A stretch of 64,000 bases of DNA from Candidatus Poribacteria bacterium (GCA_022821725.1 JAJEDB010000044.1:37100-101099); one strand, 5' to 3'. Shown: positions 18,035-27,001, counted from the first letter of the stretch. Made by a program: numbers and translations. The notes: a model not told the origin generated them from the letters alone.

Positions 18035-18168
18035 AGTTGTCGGTTATCGGTTTTCAGTTAAAGAGGTCTTTGTAACAATCTTCACAAACCTGGAATACAC
18101 TCTGTAGTAGCAAAGATTACCACAGAAAACCTCTTCACTGACGACTGACGACTGACAACCGATAACTA
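18035..18168. repeat. GTTATCGG/CCGATAAC palindromic repeat between rplC and rplD
   Basis: The 150-bp spacer is nearly filled by an imperfect inverted repeat: AGTTGTCGGTTATCGG ... AAAGAGGT on the left and ACCTCTT ... GACTGACAACCGATAACT on the right. The units are heptamer-like variants of (C)TGACAAC and GATAACC. Related elements lie at 19165-19195, 26891-26979, 30753-30872, 32419-32537 and 44263-44390. Confidence 0.75.
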
Positions 18169-18183
18169 TTAAAAGAGGAAAAT

Positions 18184-18813
18184 ATGTCAACCTTAGACGT
18201 ACACAACATATCTGGGGGAGTCCTCCGAGAAAAGGAATTAGCCGATGCGTTCACCGAGGCTGAAGTGAATGGTCCTGTCATTCACCAATGTGTCGTTGCT
18301 TACCTCGCGAATCAGAGGCAAGGCACCGCATCAACGAAAACCCGGAGTGAAGTGAAAGGCAGTGGGAGAAAACTCTACCGCCAAAAAGGAACAGGTAGAG
18401 CACGGGTCGGGCACGCCAAGGCACCCAATCGAGTGCATGGCGGTGTCGCGTTCGGTCCGAAACCGCGCAGTTACCGACAGGCTACGCCGAAACGGGTTCG
18501 CCACCTTGGACTTCACAGTGCACTCGCAGACAGGTTTCAGAACCAACAGTGCATTCTCGTTGAAGATTTTACACTTGAAAAACCCCGGACCAAAGACATC
18601 GTTAACATGCTAAAGGCGGTAAACGCGGAAGGGAAAGTGCTGCTTGTCCTGAATGAACACTGTTCAAATATTAACCTCTCTGTCCGGAATATTCCACAGG
18701 TTAACAGCTGCATATGGAACCACCTCAACGTTTATCAGGTTATGTGGCATGACACCCTCATCATTACTGAGAGCGCCGCCGAGAAACTGGAATCCAAATT
18801 TTTAGCCACCTAA
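18184..18813 (+). CDS. rplD: 50S ribosomal protein L4
   Basis: 209 residues. ATG after AAAGAGGA. The family signature [25 protein letters not shown] and [14 protein letters not shown] marks the exit-tunnel loop where macrolide-resistance changes occur in other species. L4 also controls the S10 operon in enterobacteria by attenuation; that mechanism cannot be seen here. The C-terminal half (about residues 150-205) is less conserved than usual. Confidence 0.96.
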   Translation: MSTLDVHNISGGVLREKELADAFTEAEVNGPVIHQCVVAYLANQRQGTASTKTRSEVKGSGRKLYRQKGTGRARVGHAKAPNRVHGGVAFGPKPRSYRQATPKRVRHLGLHSALADRFQNQQCILVEDFTLEKPRTKDIVNMLKAVNAEGKVLLVLNEHCSNINLSVRNIPQVNSCIWNHLNVYQVMWHDTLIITESAAEKLESKFLAT

Positions 18814-18858
18814 AGGCTATGGTTAAGACATCAGTTCAGCAGCAGAAGGATAAAACTG

Positions 18859-19158
18859 ATGAAAGATGTATATCAGATCATATTACAACCGCTGATAACG
18901 GAGAAGAGCACGGTCCTCCGTGACTCTAACAAGTACGCCTTCGTTGTGGATCGCAACGCAACGAAACCACAGATTCGTCGAGCCGCGGAAGAATTGTTTG
19001 ACATTGAAGGCGATATTCTGAAAATTCACACAATGCGCGTTCGTGGTAAACCCAAAGGTAAAATGTTGCGGTATCAACGGGGTAGAAAACCGCATTGGAA
19101 GAAAGCGATTATTACCCTGAGAGAAGGCGCGACCATCCAAGCGTTTGACACCATATAG
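18859..19158 (+). CDS. rplW: 50S ribosomal protein L23
   Basis: 99 residues, normal length. Conserved PLITEKST near the start, YAFVVDRNATKPQIRRAAEELF, and the basic loop RVRGKPKGKMLRYQRGRK before the last strand. L23 sits at the tunnel exit and is the docking site for trigger factor and SRP. Lies 45 bp after rplD. Confidence 0.97.
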   Translation: MKDVYQIILQPLITEKSTVLRDSNKYAFVVDRNATKPQIRRAAEELFDIEGDILKIHTMRVRGKPKGKMLRYQRGRKPHWKKAIITLREGATIQAFDTI

Positions 19159-19164
19159 GAAGAG

Positions 19165-19195
19165 TTGTCGGTTATCCTTCTTTGGTTCCCGACAA
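19165..19195. repeat. Short TTGTCGG hairpin in the rplW-rplB spacer
   Basis: TTGTCGG / CCGACAA with a 17-base loop containing GTTATCC. A reduced relative of the GTTATCGG palindromic repeats found elsewhere in this block. Confidence 0.55.
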
Positions 19196-19221
19196 TTGAC
19201 GACTAAAAAAAGGAAATCAGA

Positions 19222-20037
19222 ATGCCTAAAACTTATTCACCCATAACTCCGAGTCGCCGGTTCATGACGGGTTACACCTTTGAAGAGATCACGCGGAGCA
19301 AACCCGAAAAATCTCTCGTGAAAGGGTCGAAACAGAAAGCCGGTCGGAACGCCAATGGGCGTTTGACTGTGAGACGCCGCGGTGGGGGACATAAGCGCAG
19401 ATACCGGGTCATCGACTTCAAACGAGACAAGTTTGGCATTCCGGCTAAAGTTGCCGCGATTGAGTATGATCCGAACCGGTCGGCGCATATCGCCTTATTA
19501 CACTATGTCGACGGTGAAAAGCGTTACATTCTCGCCCCGGTCGGTGTTCAGGTTGGCGATATGCTGCAGTCAGGTGAAGATGCAGAAATTCGCCCTGGCA
19601 ACGCCTTACCGCTTGAGAGAATCCCACTCGGATCGTCAATCCATAACATAGAGATGCGTCCCGGGAAAGGTGGACAACTCGTCCGGAGTGCTGGCGTTGC
19701 AGCGCAGTTGGTCGACAGAGAAGGGAAGTATGCGCGTATCCGGCTCCCCTCCGGTGAGATTCGCCTCGTCCCCGTCCAAGGCATGGCAACGCTCGGACAG
19801 ATCGGCAACGTCAGCCAGATTGTTATCGGTAAAGCCGGACGTTCGAGGTGGCTCGGAAAACGCCCGAAAGTTAGAGGTGTCGCTATGAATCCGATCGACC
19901 ATCCCCATGGGGGTGGCGAAGGTAAAAGTTCCGGGGGCAGACATCCGGTTACGCCTTGGGGGGTCCCGACCAAAGGGTATAAGACCCGAAACCCGAAGAA
20001 GAAATCCAACCGTTACATCGTCGGGAAACGGAAATAG
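19222..20037 (+). CDS. rplB: 50S ribosomal protein L2
   Basis: 271 residues. ATG after AAAGGAAATC. Conserved [22 protein letters not shown], the SH3-like core, and near the C-terminus [19 protein letters not shown] with the His thought to support peptidyl transfer. L2 binds helix 66 of 23S rRNA and helps join the subunits. The C-terminus ends in the usual basic tail ([13 protein letters not shown]). Followed by a 125-bp spacer with a dispersed repeat. Confidence 0.98.
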   Translation: MPKTYSPITPSRRFMTGYTFEEITRSKPEKSLVKGSKQKAGRNANGRLTVRRRGGGHKRRYRVIDFKRDKFGIPAKVAAIEYDPNRSAHIALLHYVDGEKRYILAPVGVQVGDMLQSGEDAEIRPGNALPLERIPLGSSIHNIEMRPGKGGQLVRSAGVAAQLVDREGKYARIRLPSGEIRLVPVQGMATLGQIGNVSQIVIGKAGRSRWLGKRPKVRGVAMNPIDHPHGGGEGKSSGGRHPVTPWGVPTKGYKTRNPKKKSNRYIVGKRK

Positions 20038-20125
20038 TTTTTTAATTTTACCTTGCGGATAAGTCTCGTTGTGAAATCTGTGAAAGTTCCCGATATCGAG
20101 TCGCCTTTCGCTTCGCTACAGGCTT
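20038..20125. repeat. CCTTGCGG repeat, copy after rplB
   Basis: Starts TTTTTTAATTTTACCTTGCGG and contains ATAAGTCTCGTTGTG and TCGAGTCGCC-TTTCGCTTCGCTACAGG. A closely similar copy of the same length occupies 29002-29087 after rpmJ. Its first 20 bases recur alone at 33836, 38993, 49506 (opposite strand) and as an inverted pair at 24663-24701. Confidence 0.8.
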
Positions 20126-20162
20126 ATACTTCGGTAGTTTTGCTGAAAAAAGGAGAAACACA

Positions 20163-20435
20163 ATGGCGCGTTCTCTGAAAAAGGGACCTTACATAGACCC
20201 GAAACTGGCTAAGAAGATAGCTGCGATGGAACGTTCTGGCAGTAAACGGGTGGTGCGGACTTGGTCCCGCCGTTCAATGATTACCCCTGAGTTGGTAGGA
20301 CACACTTTGGCAATATACAACGGGAAAAAATTTTTCCCAGTGTATATAACCGAGAATATGGTAGGCCACAAACTCGGAGAATTTTCACCGACTCGCACCT
20401 TCCGAGCCCACTCAGGTGGTGGAGGTAGAAGATAA
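20163..20435 (+). CDS. rpsS: 30S ribosomal protein S19
   Basis: 90 residues. [15 protein letters not shown] start, [23 protein letters not shown], and [18 protein letters not shown] end, all typical. S19 binds with S13 at the top of the 30S head and contacts the A-site finger. AAAGGAGAAA precedes the ATG. Spaced 125 bp from rplB and 126 bp from rplV. Confidence 0.98.
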   Translation: MARSLKKGPYIDPKLAKKIAAMERSGSKRVVRTWSRRSMITPELVGHTLAIYNGKKFFPVYITENMVGHKLGEFSPTRTFRAHSGGGGRR

Positions 20436-20561
20436 CTTTGTGATAGCTTTCATCGTCCATCGAGGTTCTCCGCAACTTCACGTTTTTATGAGATGCTGCC
20501 TGTGGATGCTTGGTCGCGAATCACAACGAAACCCGAAAATCGCTTTTATTAGGAGATACTG

Positions 20562-20915
20562 ATGGAAGCCAGATCTAAGATTAGGAACGCGTCGGTTGCC
20601 CCACGGAAAGCACGTTTAGTAGCCGATCTCGTCCGTAATCAGTACGTTGAGGATGCGTTAAGTCAGCTGCGCTTTACGCATAAAGCGGCGTCCCCTATAA
20701 TTTACAAACTCATTCAGTCAGCAGCTGCGAACGCACAATATCAAGATCCGAACATCGATCTCACAAACCTATATGTTAAAGAGATTCGGGTTGATGAAGG
20801 GATTACGCGAAAATGGATACGTCCCCGGGCACGAGGTATGGCGAACAGAATCCTAAAACGGAGCAGCCATATCACAGTCGTCGTTGATGAGGAGAGTGGC
20901 GAGAATGGTGAGTAA
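20562..20915 (+). CDS. rplV: 50S ribosomal protein L22
   Basis: 117 residues. Conserved KARLVADLVRN, AAANAQ (as SAAANAQYQD) and the beta-hairpin KWIRPRARGMANRILKRSSH that lines the exit tunnel. The macrolide-relevant tip is not truncated. ATG follows TTAGGAGATACTG. Lies 79 bp before rpsC. Confidence 0.97.
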   Translation: MEARSKIRNASVAPRKARLVADLVRNQYVEDALSQLRFTHKAASPIIYKLIQSAAANAQYQDPNIDLTNLYVKEIRVDEGITRKWIRPRARGMANRILKRSSHITVVVDEESGENGE

Positions 20916-20994
20916 CGCCGTGCACTTACAAAACACCAGCAGCCCCGCTTATCTTCTACATCGCGAACGGGGAAGAACTCAATAGGAGGTTTGC

Positions 20995-21831
20995 GTGGGA
21001 CAAAAAACTCATCCGCGTGGATTACGCTTAGGAATCATTGAGACGTGGGATTCAAAGTGGTACAGCGAGCAGAATTACGCCAAATGGCTCCATGAAGACT
21101 TTAAAATTCAGAAGTTTGTCAAAGAACAACTCGCGCGTGCCGGTATTTCGCGTGTTGAAGTTGAACGCGTAGCAGACCGGTGCAGCATCAACATCCATAC
21201 AGCCCGTCCAGGTATTGTGATTGGGCGTCGCGGTGCGGAAGCTGAAAAACTACAAGCGATGCTCGAAAAAGAGGTCGGATGTCCTGTACGGATTAATGTT
21301 TCAGAGATCAGAGAACCAGAGCTCGATGCCCAACTCGTATCAGAAGATGTCGCGACACAAATAGAGCGGCGCGCGGGCTTTAAACAAGCGATGCGCCGGA
21401 AAATCTCTGGTTCAATACAAGCCGGAGCATTGGGTGTCAAGATTATGGTGAGTGGGCGACTCGACGGTAAGGAAATCGCCCGTGCCGAATCTAGTATTGA
21501 GGGACGCGTTCCTCTTCACACCCTGAGAGCGAACGTCGACTACGGATTTACAGAAGCGAATACAACTTATGGTAAAATCGGGGTCAAGACGTGGATCTTC
21601 AAAGGCGAGATTATCAACTTGAAGGCTGACCCTGCTGATCGTCGTCAATCTGGACGCCGGGAAGACACAGGTTCACAACGTCCTGCCCGCCGCCGTGGCG
21701 ACAGACGTTCTGGTTCTCGTCAAGCGGGCTCTCGTCAATCCGGTTCCCGCCAATCTGGCTCTCGTCAATCTGGCGAACAGGGCAGAGGCAGAGGACGGCG
21801 CCGACAGCGTCGAAGCGGAGGCAATTCATAA
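20995..21831 (+). CDS. rpsC: 30S ribosomal protein S3 with a repetitive basic C-terminal tail
   Basis: 278 residues, about 50-60 longer than most S3. GTG 20995 lies four bases after AGGAGGTTT. N-terminal [17 protein letters not shown] domain with [14 protein letters not shown], and the C-domain [22 protein letters not shown] are normal; the standard end is near [17 protein letters not shown]. Beyond about residue 217 comes a tail of R, S, G and Q with five-residue repeats (SGSRQ-type) in which 15-bp units recur at about 21708-21775. The tail is on the solvent side near the mRNA entry and probably contacts RNA (inference). Confidence 0.97.
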   Translation: MGQKTHPRGLRLGIIETWDSKWYSEQNYAKWLHEDFKIQKFVKEQLARAGISRVEVERVADRCSINIHTARPGIVIGRRGAEAEKLQAMLEKEVGCPVRINVSEIREPELDAQLVSEDVATQIERRAGFKQAMRRKISGSIQAGALGVKIMVSGRLDGKEIARAESSIEGRVPLHTLRANVDYGFTEANTTYGKIGVKTWIFKGEIINLKADPADRRQSGRREDTGSQRPARRRGDRRSGSRQAGSRQSGSRQSGSRQSGEQGRGRGRRRQRRSGGNS

Positions 21832-21875
21832 CCGCCCAAGGGAACACCGGGCAGATGCTTAAGGAGGCATTTAAG

Positions 21876-22289
21876 ATGTTAATGCCGAAACGCGTGATGC
21901 GCCGCTACGTGCATCGTGGAAAACGCCGTGGAAAGCCACTTCGAGGTTCACAGATTAACTTCGGCGAATACGGCTTGCAAGCAATGGAAGCAGGCTGGAT
22001 TACCAGCAATCAGATTGAATCGGCACGTATCGCTATCACTCGATATGTCCGCCGGGGTGGAAAACTTTGGATCAAAATTTTTCCACATAAACCACTCAGT
22101 AAACAACCTGCAGAAACGCGCATGGGTAAGGGGAAGAAGGGCCCCCCTGAACATTGGGTCGCCGTCGTTAAACCCGGCAGAATTCTCTATGAACTCAGTG
22201 GCGTTTCGCTTGAAGACGCTAAAGGGGCGATGGAACGAGCCGCCCACAAATTGCCAATCAAAACTAAGTTTGTTGCACGGGATGTGTAA
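21876..22289 (+). CDS. rplP: 50S ribosomal protein L16
   Basis: 137 residues from ATG 21876, nine bases after AAGGAGG, giving the usual MLMPKRV start. Conserved [36 protein letters not shown] and MGKGKGxP-type [21 protein letters not shown]16 organises the A-site region of 50S together with tRNA binding. 44 bp after rpsC. Confidence 0.97.
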   Translation: MLMPKRVMRRYVHRGKRRGKPLRGSQINFGEYGLQAMEAGWITSNQIESARIAITRYVRRGGKLWIKIFPHKPLSKQPAETRMGKGKKGPPEHWVAVVKPGRILYELSGVSLEDAKGAMERAAHKLPIKTKFVARDV

Positions 22290-22327
22290 TTTCGTCTGCT
22301 TCTACAGACATTGCCCCACTGGGGTTC

Positions 22328-22347
22328 TTCAAAGGAATTCCTTTGAA
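22328..22347. repeat. Perfect 20-bp palindrome between rplP and rpmC
   Basis: TTCAAAGGAATTCCTTTGAA is fully self-complementary, flanked by GGGGTTC and ACCC, which extends a weaker stem. It sits in the 122-bp spacer and could form a hairpin in the transcript or be a protein-binding site. No other copy was seen in the window. Confidence 0.7.
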
Positions 22348-22411
22348 ACCCTCAGCGGAGCGTCATGTCTATAGTATCCGGTTTTGACAACATACATGGA
22401 GGTTCGGAAAA

Positions 22412-22600
22412 ATGAAAGCGGATGAACTACGCGGAAAAACCACCGAAGAATTAGAAGGTGAACTGAAAACTCTGAAAGAGAATCTGTTTAACCAGAAATT
22501 CCGAAGTATTTTAGGACAACAAGAGGATACAACAACTATCGGTAAGATTCGGAAGGATATCGCACGCGTGAAAACCGTCCTACGGCTCCGAGCCGAGTAG
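22412..22600 (+). CDS. rpmC: 50S ribosomal protein L29
   Basis: 62 residues forming two antiparallel helices: MKADELRGKTTEELEGEL and LKENLFNQKFR, then the IGKIRKDIARVKTVLR helix, as in L29. ATG after TGGAGGTTCGG. It lies at the tunnel exit next to L23. Downstream spacer of 111 bp to rpsQ. Confidence 0.95.
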   Translation: MKADELRGKTTEELEGELKTLKENLFNQKFRSILGQQEDTTTIGKIRKDIARVKTVLRLRAE

Positions 22601-22711
22601 ACGGGATCTATAGGAATCGGTGAGAGCGGACAGCCCGCTGCCGACGGATCAGATTTGACGGTGTGCCGAAAAAACGTACTTAATAAGTTTTGACTGGTTT
22701 GGAGGATAAAG

Positions 22712-22987
22712 TTGAGCGAGGAAAGACGCAGACATCGCAAATTTCGGACAGGTCTTGTTACGAGTAACGGTATGGATAAAACTGTCACAGTGTCGCTTGT
22801 TCGGCGCTTTCAACATCCCCTTTACAAAAAGGTCGTCCGGAAAACGAAAAAGATTCTGGCTCACGATGAACAGAACAGTTGTAACGTCGGTGATGTGGTG
22901 CAGGTTGTCGAAACCCGCCCGCTGAGTCGTCACAAACGGTGGCGGGTCCAAGCGATAGTAAGCGCAGGGCAGACCGCAAACGATTAA
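22712..22987 (+). CDS. rpsQ: 30S ribosomal protein S17
   Basis: 91 residues from TTG 22712 after GGAGGATAAAG. OB-fold protein with [41 protein letters not shown] and [14 protein letters not shown], all typical. It binds 16S rRNA near the 30S foot. No second methionine lies before the conserved part, so TTG is preferred. Followed by a 160-bp spacer before rplN. Confidence 0.95.
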   Translation: MSEERRRHRKFRTGLVTSNGMDKTVTVSLVRRFQHPLYKKVVRKTKKILAHDEQNSCNVGDVVQVVETRPLSRHKRWRVQAIVSAGQTAND

Positions 22988-23147
22988 GAAGTGCCACCAA
23001 CAGCGCGTGCGTGGTTCGTGCCGCCCGTATGAGAGGGTGAGACAGCGCAATGTGATTCGCAGGGCACTTGAGCAGAAAGGGCTTCATCTCCACTCTGACG
23101 TTTCCAAACAGGTTCCCGTTTTGAAAACGGTAGAGGAGAATACAAAA

Positions 23148-23516
23148 ATGGTTCAATCATATACTCGATTAACCTGTGCTGATAATACTGGCGCAAGGAA
23201 ATTAATGTGCATTAGTGTGCTTGGCGGCACCCGTCGACGCTACGCGCGCGTAGGCGACGTGATTGTAGCAAGCATCAAGGAAGCGGTACCGAATACGCAG
23301 GTAAAAGCGGGTGAAGTCGTTCGGGCAGTTGTCGTCCGCACGACGAAAGAATATCGACGCGCAGATGGTTCGTATATTAAATTCGATCAGAACGCCGCTG
23401 TCCTCATCGATCCGCAGAATCAACCGCGTGGCACTCGCATCTTTGGCCCCGTCGCACGTGAACTCAGAGAAAAGGCGTTCACCCGAATTGTCTCGCTCGC
23501 GCCTGAAGTTATTTAG
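23148..23516 (+). CDS. rplN: 50S ribosomal protein L14
   Basis: 122 residues from ATG 23148 with TAGAGGAGAA upstream; longer frames upstream have no L14 similarity. [45 protein letters not shown] and [15 protein letters not shown] are family-typical. L14 lies at the subunit interface and contacts L19 and 16S h14. It opens the spc-type section, 10 bp before rplX. Confidence 0.97.
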   Translation: MVQSYTRLTCADNTGARKLMCISVLGGTRRRYARVGDVIVASIKEAVPNTQVKAGEVVRAVVVRTTKEYRRADGSYIKFDQNAAVLIDPQNQPRGTRIFGPVARELREKAFTRIVSLAPEVI

Positions 23517-23526
23517 GAGGACAATT

Positions 23527-23757
23527 GTGTCACAGCAAAAACTACATATCAAAAAGAACGACACTGTCGTGGTCCTCAGTGGGCAAGATCGGGGTAAAGA
23601 AGGTGTCGTTTTAGAGGTGTTCCCCAAGAAACAGCGAGCAATCGTTGAAGGTGTTCATATAGTTGTTCGGCACCTCCGTCCAAACCAGGCCGGACAAGGC
23701 GGGGTCGTTGAGCGCGAAGGCACCATCCACGTTTCTAATCTCAGGAAGATTGAATAG
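23527..23757 (+). CDS. rplX: 50S ribosomal protein L24, short form
   Basis: 76 residues from GTG 23527, after TTAGGAGGAC. The KOW motif (NDTVVVLSGQDRGKEGVVLEV) and the conserved VEGVHIVVRHLRP, then EREGTIHVSNL are present, but the gene stops soon after (RKIE); usual L24 is about 100-115 residues and continues with a Val/Thr-rich tail. So the C-terminal strand region is missing. L24 starts 50S assembly in E. coli. No frame continues past the stop. 11 bp before rplE. Confidence 0.94.
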   Translation: MSQQKLHIKKNDTVVVLSGQDRGKEGVVLEVFPKKQRAIVEGVHIVVRHLRPNQAGQGGVVEREGTIHVSNLRKIE

Positions 23758-23768
23758 GATAAAGGCTT

Positions 23769-24332
23769 ATGAGCCCATTTAAAGAATTTTACCAAACGGA
23801 AGTCATGTCCGCATTGCAACAGCATTTTAACTATCAAAATGTGATGCAGATTCCGAAAGTGGACAAAGTTACACTGAATATTGGTGTGGGGATAGCAGTT
23901 CAGAATCCAAGCGCATTGGAAGATGCCGTAGAAGAGCTGACCCTTATTGCGGGGCAACGCGCGATGATTACCCGTGCGAAGAAATCTATCTCTGCTTTCA
24001 AAATCAGAGGTCCATCAAAGTTAAACCGCACGCCCGGCATGGCGATCGGATGTAAGGTTACATTGCGGCGGGAAAGGATGTATGAGTTTCTCAACCGCTT
24101 AATCAACATCGTGTTACCCCAAATTCGGGATTTCCGAGGTATATCACCGGATGCTTTCGACGGGCGGGGCAACTATTCCCTGGGGCTCACGGAACAGTTA
24201 ATCTTTCCCGAGATTAACTACGACCAAGTTAACGATATTCGCGGACTGAATGTAACCATCGTTACGACCGCCCCAACTGACGAAGAGGGCCGCGAGTTGC
24301 TAAAACTTTTAGGCATGCCTTTCCGACAATAG
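23769..24332 (+). CDS. rplE: 50S ribosomal protein L5
   Basis: 187 residues, normal length. [66 protein letters not shown] and [14 protein letters not shown] are typical. L5 binds 5S rRNA and touches the P-site tRNA. Followed by a 143-bp spacer before rpsN. Confidence 0.98.
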   Translation: MSPFKEFYQTEVMSALQQHFNYQNVMQIPKVDKVTLNIGVGIAVQNPSALEDAVEELTLIAGQRAMITRAKKSISAFKIRGPSKLNRTPGMAIGCKVTLRRERMYEFLNRLINIVLPQIRDFRGISPDAFDGRGNYSLGLTEQLIFPEINYDQVNDIRGLNVTIVTTAPTDEEGRELLKLLGMPFRQ

Positions 24333-24426
24333 ATGGGGTCTCTCGCTAAACTTTAGTGAAAAGATTCCGCAGGCATCCTTTACGAGCAACTCCTGTTTAA
24401 AAGCCGGAGGCAACACCCGTAGTAGA

Positions 24427-24443
24427 GACTGGGTAGCCCAGTC
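24427..24443. repeat. GACTGGG hairpin between rplE and rpsN
   Basis: GACTGGG-TAG-CCCAGTC, flanked by CGTAG before and CCGTACGG after. A hairpin of the same architecture with a different stem lies at 27488-27506 (GGGTTGGG-TAA-CCCAGCCC), also flanked by CGTAG and CGTAC, so stem sequence varies while flanks are kept. Confidence 0.7.
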
Positions 24444-24475
24444 CGTACGGTTAAACAAGAAAAGGAGTATCCAGG

Positions 24476-24661
24476 TTGGCAAGTAAATCATGGATTGCCA
24501 AACAGCAAAGAACCCCGCGGTTCCGAACCCGAGAATACAGTCGTTGTAAAAGTTGCGGCAGATCGCGTGGGTATCTTCGCAAGTTTGAGTTGTGTCGTAT
24601 CTGTTTCCGACTCTATGCCCGGGCCGGTAAAATACCCGGTGTCCGAAAGGCGAGTTGGTAA
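24476..24661 (+). CDS. rpsN: 30S ribosomal protein S14, zinc-binding type Z
   Basis: 61 residues from TTG 24476 after AAAGGAG. Two CxxC pairs (CKSC, CRIC) and the [22 protein letters not shown] and [23 protein letters not shown] core identify the short zinc type. S14 lies in the 30S head near S3 and S10. Bases after the stop form an inverted AT-rich repeat. Confidence 0.97.
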   Translation: MASKSWIAKQQRTPRFRTREYSRCKSCGRSRGYLRKFELCRICFRLYARAGKIPGVRKASW

Positions 24662-24662
24662 A

Positions 24663-24701
24663 TTTTTTAATTTTACCTTACCGCAAGGAATAATTAAAAA
24701 A
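24663..24701. repeat. Inverted pair of the TTTTTTAATT..CCTT module before rpsH
   Basis: TTTTTTAATTTTACCTT and AAGGAATAATTAAAAAA face each other around ACCGC (15 of 17 bases pair). This is the module otherwise seen singly, here as a hairpin 21 bp before the rpsH start, just upstream of its ribosome site AAGGAG. Confidence 0.75.
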
Positions 24702-24721
24702 CAAAATAAGGAGAATCTTTC

Positions 24722-25123
24722 ATGTCGATGACCGATCCGATTGCTGATATGCTCACGCGTATCCGCAATGCCAATATGGCAGGACATGAACGCGTCGAAA
24801 TCCCCGCTTCAAAAGTTAAATCTGAGATTGCACGCATCCTCGCGGAAGAAGGTTTTGTCAGAAATTATCGTCTCATCGAAGATGGGAAACAGGGGATTTT
24901 AAGAATTTACTTGAAATACGGAAATACGAAAAAAGAGAAGGTCATCACAAACCTAAGACGTATTAGCAAGCCCGGCAGGCGGGTTTATGCCAAATCCGAC
25001 AATTTGCCACAGGTTTACGGAGGACTTGGTGTCGCTATTTTGTCAACATCCAGTGGACTCAAAACGACGCCACAATGCCGACAGGAGAAAATCGGCGGCG
25101 AAGTTCTCTGTTACGTCTGGTAA
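24722..25123 (+). CDS. rpsH: 30S ribosomal protein S8
   Basis: 133 residues. [61 protein letters not shown] and [10 protein letters not shown] end are typical. S8 binds 16S helix 21 and in many bacteria represses the spc operon. The loop [16 protein letters not shown] differs from the usual STSKGVMTDKEAR. 39 bp before rplF. Confidence 0.98.
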   Translation: MSMTDPIADMLTRIRNANMAGHERVEIPASKVKSEIARILAEEGFVRNYRLIEDGKQGILRIYLKYGNTKKEKVITNLRRISKPGRRVYAKSDNLPQVYGGLGVAILSTSSGLKTTPQCRQEKIGGEVLCYVW

Positions 25124-25162
25124 CATCCTGATGATGACCCGTAACGAGTTGGGAGATACAGA

Positions 25163-25732
25163 ATGTCACGTATTGGACTACAACCGATTCCAGTGCCAGA
25201 CAAGGTGCAAATCGCTTTAAACAACAGTGACGTGCAGGTAGATGGACCAAAAGGAAGCCTCAATTGGAGAGTGCCAGACGGCATCAACGTAACGCTTGAG
25301 GAAAATGTCCTAATCGTCCAAAGAAAAAGTGAACTAAAACACCACAAAGCCCTGCACGGATTGACGCGTAGCCTTATCGCCAACATGGTCACTGGTGTTT
25401 CAGAGGGCTTTGAAAAAAAATTACGAGTCGTCGGTACGGGTTATCGTGCTGAGGTCAATCGTGAGAGCAATTTGGTGCTTGATGTTGGCTACTCGCATTC
25501 CGTTACCTACTCCCCACCTGACGGAATAACGTTGAGCGTTGAAGCCACTGAATCCATAGATGGCCAGACACATACACCTGTCATTATCAGCGGCATCGAC
25601 AAACAGCTGGTCGGACAAGTAGCAGCGTCTATTCGTCAAATTAAGAAACCGGAGATTTATAAGCCTTGTAAAGGCATCCGGTACGATGGCGAGCGCGTTC
25701 GCGATAAAGAAGGAAAAGCGGCTGCTGGCTAA
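25163..25732 (+). CDS. rplF: 50S ribosomal protein L6
   Basis: 189 residues. [17 protein letters not shown] start, [22 protein letters not shown], the second repeat [30 protein letters not shown], and [15 protein letters not shown] near the end. The usual PYKGKGI is PCKGIRY here. L6 lies by the sarcin-ricin loop. TAA overlaps ATGAGGAGG, which carries the rplR ribosome site. Confidence 0.97.
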   Translation: MSRIGLQPIPVPDKVQIALNNSDVQVDGPKGSLNWRVPDGINVTLEENVLIVQRKSELKHHKALHGLTRSLIANMVTGVSEGFEKKLRVVGTGYRAEVNRESNLVLDVGYSHSVTYSPPDGITLSVEATESIDGQTHTPVIISGIDKQLVGQVAASIRQIKKPEIYKPCKGIRYDGERVRDKEGKAAAG

Positions 25733-25749
25733 TGAGGAGGACAGACCCT

Positions 25750-26118
25750 TTGGCACTTACAAAAAAGAAACGGATGAGTCATTTACGACGCCGCAAGCGA
25801 GTCCGCCAAAAAATCAGCGGTACCGAGGGCAGACCGAGACTCTCCGTTTTTCGAAGTTCAAAACATATTTATGCGCAGCTCATTAATGATGAAAGTGGTG
25901 TGACGGTTGCCGAAGCTTCGACTTTATCACCCGAACTGAGAGAGAACCTCTCAAACGGTGGAAACGTTAAGGCAGCGGAGAGCGTCGGCACGCTTATTGC
26001 ACAAAAAGCCAAGCAGCAGGAGATTGAGGCAGTTGTTTTTGACCGGGGCGGACACCTCTATCACGGGCGGATCAAAGCCCTGGCTGAAGCTGCAAAGGCG
26101 GAAGGATTAAAGTTCTAA
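25750..26118 (+). CDS. rplR: 50S ribosomal protein L18
   Basis: 122 residues from TTG 25750, ten bases after AGGAGG at 25735-25740; the ATG at 25732 would overlap that site. [40 protein letters not shown], and [20 protein letters not shown] are typical. L18 brings 5S rRNA to the 50S subunit. Followed by an unusual 258-bp spacer before rpsE. Confidence 0.96.
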   Translation: MALTKKKRMSHLRRRKRVRQKISGTEGRPRLSVFRSSKHIYAQLINDESGVTVAEASTLSPELRENLSNGGNVKAAESVGTLIAQKAKQQEIEAVVFDRGGHLYHGRIKALAEAAKAEGLKF

Positions 26119-26376
26119 TCTCTTGTAAGGGCTGGGGGATTCAGTCTGGGAATAGACTGAATCCATTCCTTGTATTACATTCCCAGTCCCTACCAAGTTT
26201 CTGCTCAGGGAAACGCCCAAGCAATACGCAGAAATACCCAAGCAAAAACACCCGTCCATTAAATTTCGGGCAGGTTTTCTGTGTTCCCGGTATCGTTTTT
26301 TAAGGACGAATCGGAACTTCACGAGAACCCGGCGAAATGAAGTGGAGCGAGGCCCCAGGAGGCCATAGCTTAAAAC
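26119..26376. other. 258-bp non-coding spacer with nested palindromes
   Basis: Between rplR and rpsE, which are normally adjacent. It holds a perfect 11-bp stem GGATTCAGTCT/AGACTGAATCC with a six-base loop (26137-26164), an outer GGGCTGGG/CCCAGTCCC pair, and a copy in reverse of the TTTTTGCTTGGG repeat (about 26217-26256). AGGCC-rich sequence precedes the rpsE start. No protein-coding frame of convincing type. Confidence 0.6.
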
Positions 26377-26889
26377 ATGCTGAAAGATAAAATCAACCTT
26401 GATGACCATGAATTTGAGGAACGCATGATTACCATCAACCGTGTAATGCGAGTTGGTAAAGGGCGGCGAACGCCCAGTTTTAACTCACTCACCGTTGTCG
26501 GAAATCGTGATGGGATTGTTGGTATCGGATTCGGTAGTGCAAGTGAAGTCGCCGGCGCGCTCCGAAAAAGTTTTGCAGACGCTCGAAAAAATCTGATTCG
26601 GGTTCCAATCATCAACGGGACGCTTCCGCATGAAATCATCAGCGAATTCAAATCCGCCAAAGTCTTGCTAAAACCAGCAAGCCCCGGGACAGGTATTATC
26701 GCAGGACATGCAACGCGCGCGATTCTTGAATTCGCAGGCGTTCGAGATGCACTCACAAAATGCCTTTCCTCTCGGAATGTGAAAAATATCGCTGAAGCGA
26801 CCATGCTTGGATTAAAAAACCTCAAAGATGTCAATGAAGTCGCTCGGTTACGAGATATACCTGTCGAAGAACTGCTCAAGAAACGCTAA
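26377..26889 (+). CDS. rpsE: 30S ribosomal protein S5
   Basis: 170 residues. Fold is clear from SFNSLTVVGNRDGIVGIGFGSA, ILLKPASPGTGIIAGH-type VLLKPASPGTGIIAGHATRA, and the C-terminal RDIPVEELL. Loop 2, which binds spectinomycin in other bacteria, reads R-V-M-R-V-G-K-G-R-R-T-P-S-F (residues 22-35) where E. coli has R-V-S-K-T-V-K-G-G-R-I-F-S-F: the second Gly is Arg and the first Phe is Pro. S5 helps decoding accuracy. Lies 112 bp before rplO; rpmD, normally next, is absent. Confidence 0.96.
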   Translation: MLKDKINLDDHEFEERMITINRVMRVGKGRRTPSFNSLTVVGNRDGIVGIGFGSASEVAGALRKSFADARKNLIRVPIINGTLPHEIISEFKSAKVLLKPASPGTGIIAGHATRAILEFAGVRDALTKCLSSRNVKNIAEATMLGLKNLKDVNEVARLRDIPVEELLKKR

Positions 26890-26890
26890 A

Positions 26891-26979
26891 TCAGTCGTCA
26901 GTCATCAGTTGTCAGTTAAGAGGAGCGTTGGTTAAATCAGCCCCTCTTTAAGGCATAACCGATAACTGAAAACGATTCG
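26891..26979. repeat. GTTGTCAGTTA/GATAACTG palindromic repeat between rpsE and rplO
   Basis: Left arm CAGTTGTCAGTTAAGAGG, right arm CCCCTCTTTAAGG...AACCGATAACTG. Same family as at 18035, 30753 and 32419. It occupies the place where rpmD would normally be. Confidence 0.7.
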
Positions 26980-27001
26980 ATAAAAAATGGAGTAAATCCT
27001 G

